This document shows positions 1 to 8,342 of a stretch of 35,102 nucleotides of DNA, piece after piece. The notes below the pieces were generated by a model. The model saw nothing but the letters and a program-made list of their open reading frames with translations, was not told the DNA's origin and searched no databases. How positions within the stretch are numbered: the stretch's first letter is position 1; each line of letters starts with the position of its first letter. The position numbers and the translations under genes are program-made. Location of the stretch: the NCBI GenBank assembly GCA_030830205.1, contig JAURNL010000076.1, positions 1 through 35,102 on the forward strand, read 5' to 3'. This DNA is from Crocinitomicaceae bacterium (GTDB taxonomy: Bacteria > Bacteroidota > Bacteroidia > Flavobacteriales_D > Crocinitomicaceae).

Positions 1-468
1 CTGAGAAAAGTGAACAGATAAATCACCAAAATCTGTGTAGCGGAACAAAAGTTTTTGTGCGGCAACCGAACCAGAGGAAAATACACCAATTTTGATTCCC
101 TGTGCACGCCATTGATTCAGTGCAGCAGGTACGTCATCGTAGACATGACCAGTAATTTGACCTGATTCATACCCACTCTTCCAAATCACCCCCTGTACTG
201 TTTTAAGTGGAGTAAGTTTTTTATCCTCCTCGCTCCATTGTTTTAAAGTTGCCAAAACCTCTTCGGTTGTAGTCAAGTGTCTACCCTCTTCCCTCGATAT
301 GATTTCAATGACATCTGCAAATGCTTGCTTGACTTCATTGAGTTGTGCGTGTTGGGTCAGCTCACCTAAGTGCGCTCTGAAATATGGAAAAAGTACCTCA
401 TAGACAAAGTGTACCGAACTAGTTGTTCCCTCTATATCTGTTAGTACATATTTAATTTGCTTATCCAA
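1..468 (-). CDS. mtnC: Enolase-phosphatase E1 (MtnC), C-terminus cut by window edge
   Basis: HAD-superfamily enzyme of the methionine salvage pathway. It enolises and dephosphorylates 2,3-diketo-5-methylthiopentyl-1-phosphate to give the acireductone used by the neighbouring MtnD. I translated the strand by hand: the N-terminal nucleophile motif reads DIEGTTSSVHFV (the D and E are the family hallmark), and near the edge GIKIGVFSSGSVAAQKLLF followed by FGDLS carries the second HAD motif (SSGS). About 156 residues are visible of the roughly 220-230 usual, so the C-terminal third lies outside the window. No ATG lies in the right place. The likely start is TTG at 468-466, overlapping the mtnD stop by a few bases, which implies translational coupling. 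Identity is secure; the exact start is inferred. Confidence 0.9.
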   Translation of the reverse strand, partial: MDKQIKYVLTDIEGTTSSVHFVYEVLFPYFRAHLGELTQHAQLNEVKQAFADVIEIISREEGRHLTTTEEVLATLKQWSEEDKKLTPLKTVQGVIWKSGYESGQITGHVYDDVPAALNQWRAQGIKIGVFSSGSVAAQKLLFRYTDFGDLSVHFSQ

Positions 469-1006
469 GGTCAGGTGCTTTAAAATTTTGGTATCTATCC
501 TCAATTCCTGATGAGGTATAATGTGGAATCCAACCTGACATATCGGTAAAGATTCGAATGGCTTTAACAAATGGGGCATCTTTTCCCGCATCAAACCAAT
601 GTTTTGTACCTGAAGGCACGCTGATCAAATCCCCGCGTTGACAGAGGAGGTTGAAAACAGGAGCTTCACTCAAATTGAACCAAAATAAGCCCTGTCCATC
701 GACAAAAAAGCGAATTTCATCCTCATCATGGATGTGTTCGGCTAAAAATTTGGCTCTTATTTGATCATAATTAGGCGTATGTGCATTAATTGAAATTACA
801 TCCGCACTTCGATAACCGACCTTAGACATAAAAGGATTCAAGTCTTTATCATAAGCGGCTAAAATCTCTTCTTGAGTAGCTGAATCGTCGAAAATGACAG
901 GACAGTTCCACTGATCAAAAAACACGCCATATTGGTTCAAAAAAACCTTAATTTGGGAGGGTTCAGTGATTTGAATATCTTGATCTGGAATGGAGAGTAT
1001 TGCCAT
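461..1006 (-). CDS. mtnD: Acireductone dioxygenase (MtnD)
   Basis: Cupin-fold metalloenzyme of methionine salvage. With Fe(II) it converts acireductone to the 2-keto acid precursor of methionine plus formate; with Ni(II) it runs an off-pathway reaction. The 181-residue length is normal. The metal ligands are visible as H91, H93 and E97 in the EHIHDEDEIRFFVDG segment and H136 in PSGTKHWF, matching the family's His-X-His-X3-Glu...His pattern. It sits between mtnB (3 bases upstream) and mtnC (overlapping downstream), so the pathway steps lie in order mtnB, mtnD, mtnC. Which metal is used cannot be told from sequence. Confidence 0.95.
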   Translation of the reverse strand: MAILSIPDQDIQITEPSQIKVFLNQYGVFFDQWNCPVIFDDSATQEEILAAYDKDLNPFMSKVGYRSADVISINAHTPNYDQIRAKFLAEHIHDEDEIRFFVDGQGLFWFNLSEAPVFNLLCQRGDLISVPSGTKHWFDAGKDAPFVKAIRIFTDMSGWIPHYTSSGIEDRYQNFKAPDLG

Positions 1007-1009
1007 TTT

Positions 1010-1591
1010 TTAGCGTAAAAATTCACATTCACAAAGGTAATCTAAAGTCTCAAGATGTTTTTGAGCCTCAAATAATGTCTCACCCCAAGCATAGGTACCA
1101 TGACCTTCTATAATAAAGCAATGTTGCTGTACTTCATTTTTTCTAGCGTCTAAAACTTGACAAAGTTCAGACATGTCCTGCGTGTTATCTACAATTGGTA
1201 TTTGCAAGTTATCGAGGTGGCTTGTACAGCCTTTGAATCCTTTTTGTAATTCATATCCTTGAATTGGTAAAAAGTGTTCGTTAAATTGTGCTACAAGTAC
1301 AGGATACTTACTATGGCTGTGCAAGATGACCTTAGTATGAGGAAAATTACGATATATCCAGAGATGAATTTGAGTTTCATCTGAAGGTTTCGTGCCATGA
1401 AACAGAGCTGTTCCAACTCCATTTTCATCTATGGTCATGAAGTCTTGCTCCGTGAAATTAGCTTTATTTACACCCGAACGAGATACCCAAATTTGCTGCT
1501 GTTCATCAACAAACGAATAGTTAGTGGAAGTCGCTGGAGACCAACCTCTTTCATTGAGTATTCTGATTAGTTGAACGAGTTCGGTTTTCAT
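1010..1591 (-). CDS. mtnB: Methylthioribulose-1-phosphate dehydratase (MtnB)
   Basis: Class II aldolase-fold dehydratase acting on 5-methylthioribulose-1-phosphate in methionine salvage, upstream of MtnC and MtnD. The zinc-site signature is visible: HSHS at residues 91-94 and a third histidine at H164 in EGHGTYAWG. The KPSDET segment (69-74) and QGYE (111-114) are also typical of MtnB. The length of 193 residues fits a stand-alone enzyme rather than the MtnB-MtnC fusions known in plants. Its ATG overlaps the stop of yqeY by one base (TAATG), so it is probably translationally coupled to it. No mtnA or mtnK/mtnN is in this window. Confidence 0.93.
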   Translation of the reverse strand: MKTELVQLIRILNERGWSPATSTNYSFVDEQQQIWVSRSGVNKANFTEQDFMTIDENGVGTALFHGTKPSDETQIHLWIYRNFPHTKVILHSHSKYPVLVAQFNEHFLPIQGYELQKGFKGCTSHLDNLQIPIVDNTQDMSELCQVLDARKNEVQQHCFIIEGHGTYAWGETLFEAQKHLETLDYLCECEFLR

Positions 1592-2040
1592 TACTGGGCT
1601 AAAGTCTCTTTTACAAGTGCGGCAATAACTTTTCCATCAGCTTTACCTGCTAGTTTTCCTGAGAGTATTCCCATCACTTTGCCCATGTCTTGTGGACCAC
1701 TTGCACCTGTTTGAGCAATAGCATGCTGAACTTCTAATCTGATTTCATCTTCGGTAAGCATCTGAGGAAGATAAGCCTCTATTACTTGTGCCTGAAATAA
1801 TTCCTCCGCTGCCAAGTCTGCTCGATCCTGGGCCTGATAAAGGGCATATGTTTCCATACGCTGCTTATGTAGCTTCATGCAAATTTTAAGCGCGGTTTCT
1901 TCGGATACCTCGGCATCAGCACCAGAGGTTGCCTCTAGTAATAGCTTTGATTTGATATCGCGTAAAGCAGCAAGTTTCTCCTTTTCTCGGGCAAGCATTG
2001 CACTTTTAATATCTTGATTGATGCGTTCAGTGAAAGTCAT
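1591..2040 (-). CDS. yqeY: GatB/YqeY domain protein
   Basis: Small soluble protein of 149 residues belonging to the YqeY family. It resembles the C-terminal helical tRNA-binding region of GatB, the amidotransferase subunit that makes Gln-tRNA or Asn-tRNA. The characteristic N-terminal stretch (REKEKLAALRDIKSKLLLE, about 18-36), the middle LPQML..DEI and the C-terminal DMGKVMG...GKADGKVIAALVK are all present. Stand-alone YqeY proteins have no settled function. It lies 2 bases downstream of ftsZ, an arrangement I recall as common in Bacteroidota, and overlaps mtnB, so it joins the dcw run to the methionine salvage genes. Confidence 0.9.
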   Translation of the reverse strand: MTFTERINQDIKSAMLAREKEKLAALRDIKSKLLLEATSGADAEVSEETALKICMKLHKQRMETYALYQAQDRADLAAEELFQAQVIEAYLPQMLTEDEIRLEVQHAIAQTGASGPQDMGKVMGILSGKLAGKADGKVIAALVKETLAQ

Positions 2041-2042
2041 AT

Positions 2043-3686
2043 TTAGTCGACGTTGTCATGTAGAAAATTATTGCTTCGCAAAGTGCTGTTGCCCTCTGCA
2101 TCTTTACCAATTCCAAAACGAGAAATAGGTTCTTGAAGGCTAGGATCTTGCTGCTGAAGTTGGATATTGCGGCGTACAAAAGCAGGCTCATTTTCAAATT
2201 CAAGTAAACCATCTGGTTTTTTCAGCTTGGAAGTAAATTCTTGAATGCGAGAAACACGCTCTTGATTCTTTTTTTGCTGTTCTTCAGGGGAAAGGACACG
2301 TCTTGGCAATTCCATTTCAATCTGCTGCTGTGTATCATCTTCCAGTACATGCTTCACAACTTCTGCTTGGACTGGAGTCTGAATTGGAGCTACTTGAGGT
2401 TGTTCTGATTCAACATCAAAAATTTCCCAACTAATAGCAGTCTGTGCTGAGGCTACAACCTCTTCTTGTTCATCATAAAGATTAAAGGTAGTTTTTGGAC
2501 TAGCTGCAATGGCATCTAATGGCTCTTGTTCTACCTGTAAAGGATTTGTAAGCGGTGACTCTACTTGCTTGATGAAAGGTTCTGAGGTCTGCTCAGCAAT
2601 TGGAGCTGCAGTTATAGACTCAAAAGGAGAGGAAAGCGGTGAAGTAATTTCTTGTTTTCTTTCCTCATCAAGTACCACAACAGTTCTTTCAGGAATCTTT
2701 TCAAAACCTGTTAACGGTGATGAACTGAATCCGGTAGCAATAATTGTTAGGCTAATATTATCGCCAAGTGAGGCATCATAACCATGTCCCCAAATTACAT
2801 CTGCCGTTGAGCCAGCAGCTTCTTGAATATAGTCAGTTATTTCTGTGATTTCATCCATCATGACTTCGCGGTCACCATAAGAGATATTCAGTAGAACATA
2901 ACGTGCTCCATTGATATCATTATCGTAGAGTAATGGTGAAGTTAAGGCGTTTTTCACGGCAATAACAGCGCGATCTTCACCAGAAGCAATTGCGCTACCC
3001 ATAATTGCATGACCAGAGTCGCGCATCACTGTATTGACATCGTTGAAGTCGACATTAATGGCTCCTGTGACGGATATGACTTCTGCAATTCCTTTTGCAG
3101 CAACTGTTAGAACGTCATCGGCATGAGAAAACGCTTCTGACAAAGACATATTTTTGCCGAATTCTCTTAATCGCTCATTATTGATAATCAACAAGGTATC
3201 GACATTTTGACGCATGCGCTCTAAACCTTCTTCTGCTTGCTGACGTCTTTTGCGACCTTCAAAATTAAATGGAACCGTTACAATACCGACTGTTAATATG
3301 CCTAAGTCTTTTGCTACCTGAGCTATAACTGGAGCAGCACCTGTTCCAGTACCGCCACCCATTCCGGCTGTTACAAACACCATTTTGGTGTCTTTAGAAA
3401 GCAATTCACGGATTTCTTGGATATTCTCCATTGCAGCATTCATTCCTACTTCTGGAATCATACCCGCTCCTCGGCCTTCAGTTAGATTAGGTCCTAGTTG
3501 AATTTTGTGTGGTACTGGAGAAAGATCCAATGCCTGACAATCTGTGTTGCATACAATAAAATCTACTCCTGCGATTCCTTGTAAGTACATGTGGTTGACT
3601 GCATTTGAGCCTCCACCTCCTACCCCAATCACCTTAATGATAGAGGCTGCTTGAGGACTGTTGTGTTTTGGTAAATCAAATTCCAT
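2043..3686 (-). CDS. ftsZ: Cell division protein FtsZ
   Basis: Tubulin-like GTPase that polymerises into the Z ring at mid-cell and recruits the divisome. The GTPase core occupies about residues 15-335: [11 protein letters not shown] at 21-31 and the tubulin signature [10 protein letters not shown] at 110-119 are intact, with NNERL and the T7-loop region ([11 protein letters not shown]) following. The protein is long (547 residues against about 380 in E. coli). The extra length is a Q/E/P-rich, presumably disordered C-terminal linker of some 150-170 residues. The tail ([20 protein letters not shown]) is probably the conserved C-terminal peptide that binds FtsA. It is separated from ftsA by a 34-base gap in which I see no convincing promoter or terminator. 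Confidence 0.98.
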   Translation of the reverse strand: MEFDLPKHNSPQAASIIKVIGVGGGGSNAVNHMYLQGIAGVDFIVCNTDCQALDLSPVPHKIQLGPNLTEGRGAGMIPEVGMNAAMENIQEIRELLSKDTKMVFVTAGMGGGTGTGAAPVIAQVAKDLGILTVGIVTVPFNFEGRKRRQQAEEGLERMRQNVDTLLIINNERLREFGKNMSLSEAFSHADDVLTVAAKGIAEVISVTGAINVDFNDVNTVMRDSGHAIMGSAIASGEDRAVIAVKNALTSPLLYDNDINGARYVLLNISYGDREVMMDEITEITDYIQEAAGSTADVIWGHGYDASLGDNISLTIIATGFSSSPLTGFEKIPERTVVVLDEERKQEITSPLSSPFESITAAPIAEQTSEPFIKQVESPLTNPLQVEQEPLDAIAASPKTTFNLYDEQEEVVASAQTAISWEIFDVESEQPQVAPIQTPVQAEVVKHVLEDDTQQQIEMELPRRVLSPEEQQKKNQERVSRIQEFTSKLKKPDGLLEFENEPAFVRRNIQLQQQDPSLQEPISRFGIGKDAEGNSTLRSNNFLHDNVD

Positions 3687-3720
3687 AATGCTGCTTTATA
3701 TAACCAAGTTTGTCTAAATA

Positions 3721-5103
3721 TTAATCTTCAGAATCATCAAAGAATGTTTTTACCGAACCTAAAATTCTGGTAAAAAACTCACCCCTTTTGTCTGTATTTG
3801 AATGCGTTTTAATCTTTTCTTGCTTATCCAATATTTTTTTATCGGCATTAGCTACCTCTTGCTCCGTATTTACTGATTGTTCCCAAGGCATTGCCGCTTC
3901 ATAGGATTCAAACCCTTTTAACACTAAGCCTATTCCAGTTGCATACATAGGACTTGCAAGAGATTCTATATCGTTCGTGTTTGCTAGATGCTCAGTAGGA
4001 TAACCGATTCGGGCATCCATACCAGTAAGATATTCAATGAGCTGTGTGAGGTGTTTAAGCTGAGAGCCACCACCAGTAACCACAATTCCACCAATCAATT
4101 TCTTTTCGTAACCAGAATCCTTGATTTCAAAATTGACCAATTCAATGATTTCTTCCATGCGGGCTTGGATGATACTCGCGAGGTTACGTAGTGTAATTTC
4201 TTTTGGGTCTCGACCTCTTAAACCTGGTATGCATACCACTTCATTTTCTTTACTTTCAGAAGCCAAAGCGCTGCCAAATTTCACTTTAAGCATTTCAGCT
4301 TGACGCTGCATTATACGGCATCCTTCTTTGATGTCTTGCGTAATGACATTTCCACCAAACGGAATAACTGCGGTGTGACGTATGAGACCGTCGTGGAAAA
4401 TCGCTACATCTGTGGTGCCACCGCCGATATCTACAAGGACAACACCTGCTTCTTTTTCCTCTTCTGAGAGTACGGCTTCAGCAGATGCAATAGGCTCAAG
4501 AATGATATCTTTCACACTCAAACCAGAGCGATCTACACAACGTGTTATATTTTGAACATTCGTTACTTGACCAGTGATGATGTGAAAATTTGCCTCTAAG
4601 CGTACTCCGGCCATACCGATTGGGTCTTTGATTTCAGGTTCACCATCAACTATATATTCTTGCGGAATAACAGTAATGATTTCTTCTCCTGGCTTCATAA
4701 CTAATTTGTACATATCGTCAACAAATGCATCGATATCTACCTGTGATATTTCACCTGTTGCGGTCCGACGCGTGTAGATGCCTCTATGTTGCAAGCTTTT
4801 GATATGCTGACCCGCAATACCTACGTGCACATTCTTAATTTTTAAGTTGCCATCAACAGCTTCTTGAGTCGCGGCAACGGCTGTGTTGATCGATTGAACG
4901 GTTCGCTCAATGTTAGACACTACGCCACGCATGACACCGAGTGACTCACTTTTGCCCATTGCAATAATTTCTATCTTGTCATGTTCGTTTTTACGACCGA
5001 CAAAACATGCGATTTTGGTCGTGCCAATATCCAAACCAACAACAACACGTGTGCGCTTTACTTCGGAATTGTTATTTTTTTCTGCAAACGATTTGTCCTT
5101 CAT
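3721..5103 (-). CDS. ftsA: Cell division protein FtsA
   Basis: Actin-like ATPase that tethers FtsZ filaments to the inner membrane and links them to later division proteins. The phosphate-1 loop (VVVGLDIGTTKIACFVG) lies near the N-terminus, phosphate-2 (VVLVDIGGGTTDVAIF) in the middle, and the adenosine motif (GGIVVTGGGSQLKHL) towards the C-terminus. The last residues (FFTRILGSVKTFFDDSED) resemble the short amphipathic membrane-targeting helix. I chose ATG at 5103, giving 460 residues; a GTG at 5112 would add three residues. Either start lies inside the end of ftsQ (overlap 32 or 41 bases), so the two are likely coupled. A charged linker of about 50 residues precedes the C-terminal helix. Confidence 0.97.
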   Translation of the reverse strand: MKDKSFAEKNNNSEVKRTRVVVGLDIGTTKIACFVGRKNEHDKIEIIAMGKSESLGVMRGVVSNIERTVQSINTAVAATQEAVDGNLKIKNVHVGIAGQHIKSLQHRGIYTRRTATGEISQVDIDAFVDDMYKLVMKPGEEIITVIPQEYIVDGEPEIKDPIGMAGVRLEANFHIITGQVTNVQNITRCVDRSGLSVKDIILEPIASAEAVLSEEEKEAGVVLVDIGGGTTDVAIFHDGLIRHTAVIPFGGNVITQDIKEGCRIMQRQAEMLKVKFGSALASESKENEVVCIPGLRGRDPKEITLRNLASIIQARMEEIIELVNFEIKDSGYEKKLIGGIVVTGGGSQLKHLTQLIEYLTGMDARIGYPTEHLANTNDIESLASPMYATGIGLVLKGFESYEAAMPWEQSVNTEQEVANADKKILDKQEKIKTHSNTDKRGEFFTRILGSVKTFFDDSED

Positions 5104-5866
5104 ACTTGACACTTATTTCTTTGTATTTATTCCAACCTTCGTGAGGGAGGGCTTCTTTGTAAAAATGTCTCAAACGTTCAAATTTGTCTGAAACTTCTTC
5201 AGCAGTACGTGCCTGACCGAAGATAATTTGTTGATCACCTAGGATGGGAATGAGGATGAAATCGCCATCTGCCTCTAGGTAAACCTGACCAATTAATTTA
5301 TGCATCAATGGATCATTACAAACATAATTTGAAATGTGGTAGATTTGACTAATTTTTTGAGAACTTTTCAAATTGGGATTGTTAATAAAATCATAGTTAA
5401 CACGGGGGTTGTAGGCATCCCAAATATATCCTGAAAAGACCAAGACTCGCGCCGTGTGCAGAGTCGACCGATTCATCATAAATCCATCTTGATCAAGGTA
5501 ATAACTTTGACCCTTTTTATTGAAAATTCTTGCAATTGGTTGGCGTAATTCTAATATAATCTCCCAACGCCCACCTAAATGTTTAAAAACCTCTACATGT
5601 TTTACCTCTGGCATTGAAGAAATAGATCGTTCAATTCGGTGAATTTTTAATGCACTTACCTTCATTTTTGGATAAAATAAATGCTTCAACTCAAGTCGAT
5701 CTAACAATTCAGATCTTGTCAAAAAGGCATTTTCATCTGCAGAATGAATGACAATTTTTGGCCGTTTAAGTTCCTGCATCGCTTCATTTGAAGATGCTAG
5801 GTAAAAAACAAAAATTACCCCTACTGAAAGTAGTAGCCAGCATATGCGAAGTAGCCAAATTCTCAT
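5072..5866 (-). CDS. ftsQ: Cell division protein FtsQ/DivIB
   Basis: Bitopic inner-membrane divisome protein that bridges early and late division proteins. A short cytoplasmic start is followed by one membrane segment (about residues 4-25, WLLRICWLLLSVGVIFVFYL). Then comes a POTRA-like domain (about 36-105, IVIHSADENAFLTRSELLDRL onward) and a periplasmic beta domain containing LRQPIARIFNKKGQSYYLDQDGF. At 264 residues the length is normal. The identification rests on topology, this beta-domain motif and position between murC and ftsA, because FtsQ sequences diverge strongly. Its ATG overlaps the murC stop by four bases (ATGA), and ftsA starts inside its 3' end. Confidence 0.9.
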   Translation of the reverse strand: MRIWLLRICWLLLSVGVIFVFYLASSNEAMQELKRPKIVIHSADENAFLTRSELLDRLELKHLFYPKMKVSALKIHRIERSISSMPEVKHVEVFKHLGGRWEIILELRQPIARIFNKKGQSYYLDQDGFMMNRSTLHTARVLVFSGYIWDAYNPRVNYDFINNPNLKSSQKISQIYHISNYVCNDPLMHKLIGQVYLEADGDFILIPILGDQQIIFGQARTAEEVSDKFERLRHFYKEALPHEGWNKYKEISVKYEGQIVCRKK

Positions 5867-7242
5867 CGGTTCATAATTTGGATGTTGAGTAAATCAGTGA
5901 GCGGCCCAACCACTCGATCAATATCTCCCGCACCAATTGTAAGCAATACGCCTGTTTGCTGTTCTCGCAACAACGTAAGTAATTCGTGAGGCTGAACGAC
6001 AATAACGTTTGCTATAGAACAGAGCTCTGCTAACCACTCGCTATTTACACCCGGAATTGGCAACTCCCTTGCTGGATATATGGGCAATAAAAAAAGCCTG
6101 TCTAATTTTGAAAGTGCTTGTGCGAATTCTGGACCAAAGTCTTGTGTACGAGAAAATAAATGGGGTTGAAATATTCCGGTAATTTGCTTTTGCGGATATA
6201 TGGCGCGCACCGAAGCAATCAATGCATTGATTTCAGTTGGGTGATGCGCATAGTCGTCGATGTAAATCAACTCAGGAGTACGAAGGTGATACTCAAATCT
6301 ACGTTTGACTCCTTTAAATCCCTTAAGTGCAGGCTTGAGTTTTTCAATATCAAAACCTAAACAATGTAAGAGCGCAATACACCCTAGGGCATTTTCAGCA
6401 TTGTGTATCCCTGGTAAGCCCAAGGCAATTCCCATCATAATATGGTCGTTTATCCGTAAATCTGCCAACTGAAATCCGTTTTCGTAACGCAAATTGATGA
6501 AACTATAATCTGCAGTATTTGATTCAATTGCATACGTCTTTTTAACCGCCAAACTTTCTAGGCCAAGACCCTCTTTTTGAATGCAAAATCCTTTTGGATC
6601 GATGCGCATTGTAAACTGACGGAACCCTTGAACAAATGCTTCTTCACTTCCATAAATATCCAAATGATCTGGATCAATAGCCGTCACAATAGCAGCAAAA
6701 GGTGAAAGTTGTAAAAAACTGCGGTCAAATTCATCGGCTTCTATAACGGCAAATGGACTACTCGGATGTAGAACCAAATTAGAGGCGAAATTAGTAGCAA
6801 TACCCCCCAAAAATGCAGTACAACCCTCATTTGACTCAGTCAGAAGATGCGCTAGAAGTGAACTTGTAGTAGTTTTACCATGCGTTCCTGCTACACACAA
6901 TCCTTGATAGGTTTGCGTGAGCGCTCCTAATACTTCAGCACGTTTAAGAATCGTAAAAGTGCTTCTCCGAAAAAAAGCCAACTCTCCCAACTCTTTGATT
7001 GCCGGTGTATAAACGACTAAAGTATGAGTTGGGTCCTGAAATTCACTCGGCAACGCTTCACCTAAATCAACATAGTGTATATCTATTCCCTCAGCATTCA
7101 ATTCCTTAGTAAGAGCGGTTTCAACCCTATCGTAACCTGCCACCCTCTTACCACGAAAGTGAAAGTAACGTGCCAAAGCACTCATTCCAATGCCGCCAAT
7201 ACCGACAAAATAGACTCGATCAAAGTTGGCCAATTGCTTCAT
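5863..7242 (-). CDS. murC: UDP-N-acetylmuramate--L-alanine ligase (MurC)
   Basis: Cytoplasmic ATP-dependent Mur ligase that adds the first amino acid, L-alanine, to UDP-MurNAc. The N-terminal nucleotide-binding motif GIGGIGMSALARYFHF and the ATP-binding GTHGKTTTSS (centre of the ligase) are clear, followed by EADEFDRSF and DDYAHHPTEI, both typical of MurC. The reading frame extends to an ATG at 7263, but I prefer the ATG at 7242 (protein beginning MKQLANFDRVYF, 459 residues). That start gives the exact four-base ATGA overlap with the murG stop seen elsewhere in this operon, and fits the usual N-terminus. Confidence 0.96.
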   Translation of the reverse strand: MKQLANFDRVYFVGIGGIGMSALARYFHFRGKRVAGYDRVETALTKELNAEGIDIHYVDLGEALPSEFQDPTHTLVVYTPAIKELGELAFFRRSTFTILKRAEVLGALTQTYQGLCVAGTHGKTTTSSLLAHLLTESNEGCTAFLGGIATNFASNLVLHPSSPFAVIEADEFDRSFLQLSPFAAIVTAIDPDHLDIYGSEEAFVQGFRQFTMRIDPKGFCIQKEGLGLESLAVKKTYAIESNTADYSFINLRYENGFQLADLRINDHIMMGIALGLPGIHNAENALGCIALLHCLGFDIEKLKPALKGFKGVKRRFEYHLRTPELIYIDDYAHHPTEINALIASVRAIYPQKQITGIFQPHLFSRTQDFGPEFAQALSKLDRLFLLPIYPARELPIPGVNSEWLAELCSIANVIVVQPHELLTLLREQQTGVLLTIGAGDIDRVVGPLTDLLNIQIMNR

Positions 7243-8342
7243 ATCATTGCGACTTTCTGACATACATCAACAATATCTCTTGTTGCATTTGGTAAAGCCA
7301 TAGCCTTAAGTGACATGGCAAGCTCCTTTTGCTTGGTGATGTCTTTAAGAAGCTTTAATGCTAACGGAATTAATTCGCTATCCGCATTTTCATCCTTAAC
7401 AAGTAAAGCTGCACCATGATTGACGAGAGCAAGTGCATTTTTAGTCTGATGATCTTCAGCTACATTTGGTGAGGGGACTAAAATTGCAGGTTTTGAAACC
7501 AAAGCCAACTCACTTACGGAAAGCGCGCCTGCTCTTGAGATAATAACGGTAGCCAGCGAATAGGCAAGATCCATTCGTTGGATAAATGGGAAAACCCTGA
7601 TTTGAGAAGGCAAACTATTTTGAAAACCCAATAACTCTTGCTGATAAGATTTTCCACATTGCCACAAGACTTGTACTCCGGAATTGCTCAAGTCTGAAAT
7701 CGCTGAGCGCATGGCATGGTTTAAGGTTCTTGCGCCCAAACTTCCACCCATTATCAATAGCGTAGGTTTTGTTGCATCAAGTTCGAAAAAAATGGCTGCT
7801 TCTTGTTTGCTTGCCTCTAAATCCTGAAGTATTTCTGCTCGAACAGGATTACCTGTAAGTTGTATTTTACTCGCTTCAAAAAAAACATTCATGGATGGAT
7901 ACGCCACACAAATAGCCTTTGCTTTGCGTGCTAAAATTTGATTGGTCTTTCCAGGGTAAGAATTTTGCTCTTGTAAGATGGTTGGTATACCTAAAAGCTG
8001 TGCCATCTGTAAAGTGGGACCACTGGCGTAACCCCCTACCCCAATCACCACTTCCGGTTTGAAACGCCGAATAACCGTGAATGCCTTTAGTAAACTTTGT
8101 ATAAGTTTAAATGGTAGCCAGAGATTTTGAAGTGTTATTCTACGTTGAAAGCCCGCGATTGGCAATCCTACGATAGAGAAACCTGCCTGCGGGACTTTTT
8201 CCATCTCCATTTTTCCATTTGCCCCAATAAATAATATATCTGCATCAGGATTGCGCCGTTTTATTTCATGGGCAATTGCCAAAGCTGGAAATATATGTCC
8301 ACCTGTACCGCCGCCGGATATAATGACTCTATTCAATTTCAT
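7239..8342 (-). CDS. murG: UDP-GlcNAc:lipid I N-acetylglucosaminyltransferase (MurG)
   Basis: Peripheral inner-membrane GT-B glycosyltransferase that converts lipid I to lipid II by adding GlcNAc from UDP-GlcNAc. The N-terminal glycine-rich loop GGGTGGHIFPALAIA (10-24), the QEQNSYPGKTNQIL segment (about 143-156) and the C-terminal donor-binding region (ISRAGALSVSELALVSKPAILVPSP) are all present. The length of 367 residues is normal. It overlaps ftsW by 14 bases upstream and murC by 4 bases downstream. Its substrate is made by MraY, encoded four genes earlier in the same run. Confidence 0.97.
   Translation of the reverse strand: MKLNRVIISGGGTGGHIFPALAIAHEIKRRNPDADILFIGANGKMEMEKVPQAGFSIVGLPIAGFQRRITLQNLWLPFKLIQSLLKAFTVIRRFKPEVVIGVGGYASGPTLQMAQLLGIPTILQEQNSYPGKTNQILARKAKAICVAYPSMNVFFEASKIQLTGNPVRAEILQDLEASKQEAAIFFELDATKPTLLIMGGSLGARTLNHAMRSAISDLSNSGVQVLWQCGKSYQQELLGFQNSLPSQIRVFPFIQRMDLAYSLATVIISRAGALSVSELALVSKPAILVPSPNVAEDHQTKNALALVNHGAALLVKDENADSELIPLALKLLKDITKQKELAMSLKAMALPNATRDIVDVCQKVAMI

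Noticed and set aside
2509-2781. Plus-strand open frame of 90 residues within ftsZ
   Set aside because: Serine/threonine-rich antisense shadow of the FtsZ linker and core; no signal or family resemblance.
3687-3720. Promoter in the ftsA-ftsZ gap
   Set aside because: The 34 bases hold TATA-like sequence but no TTTG/TAnnTTTG pair at proper spacing.
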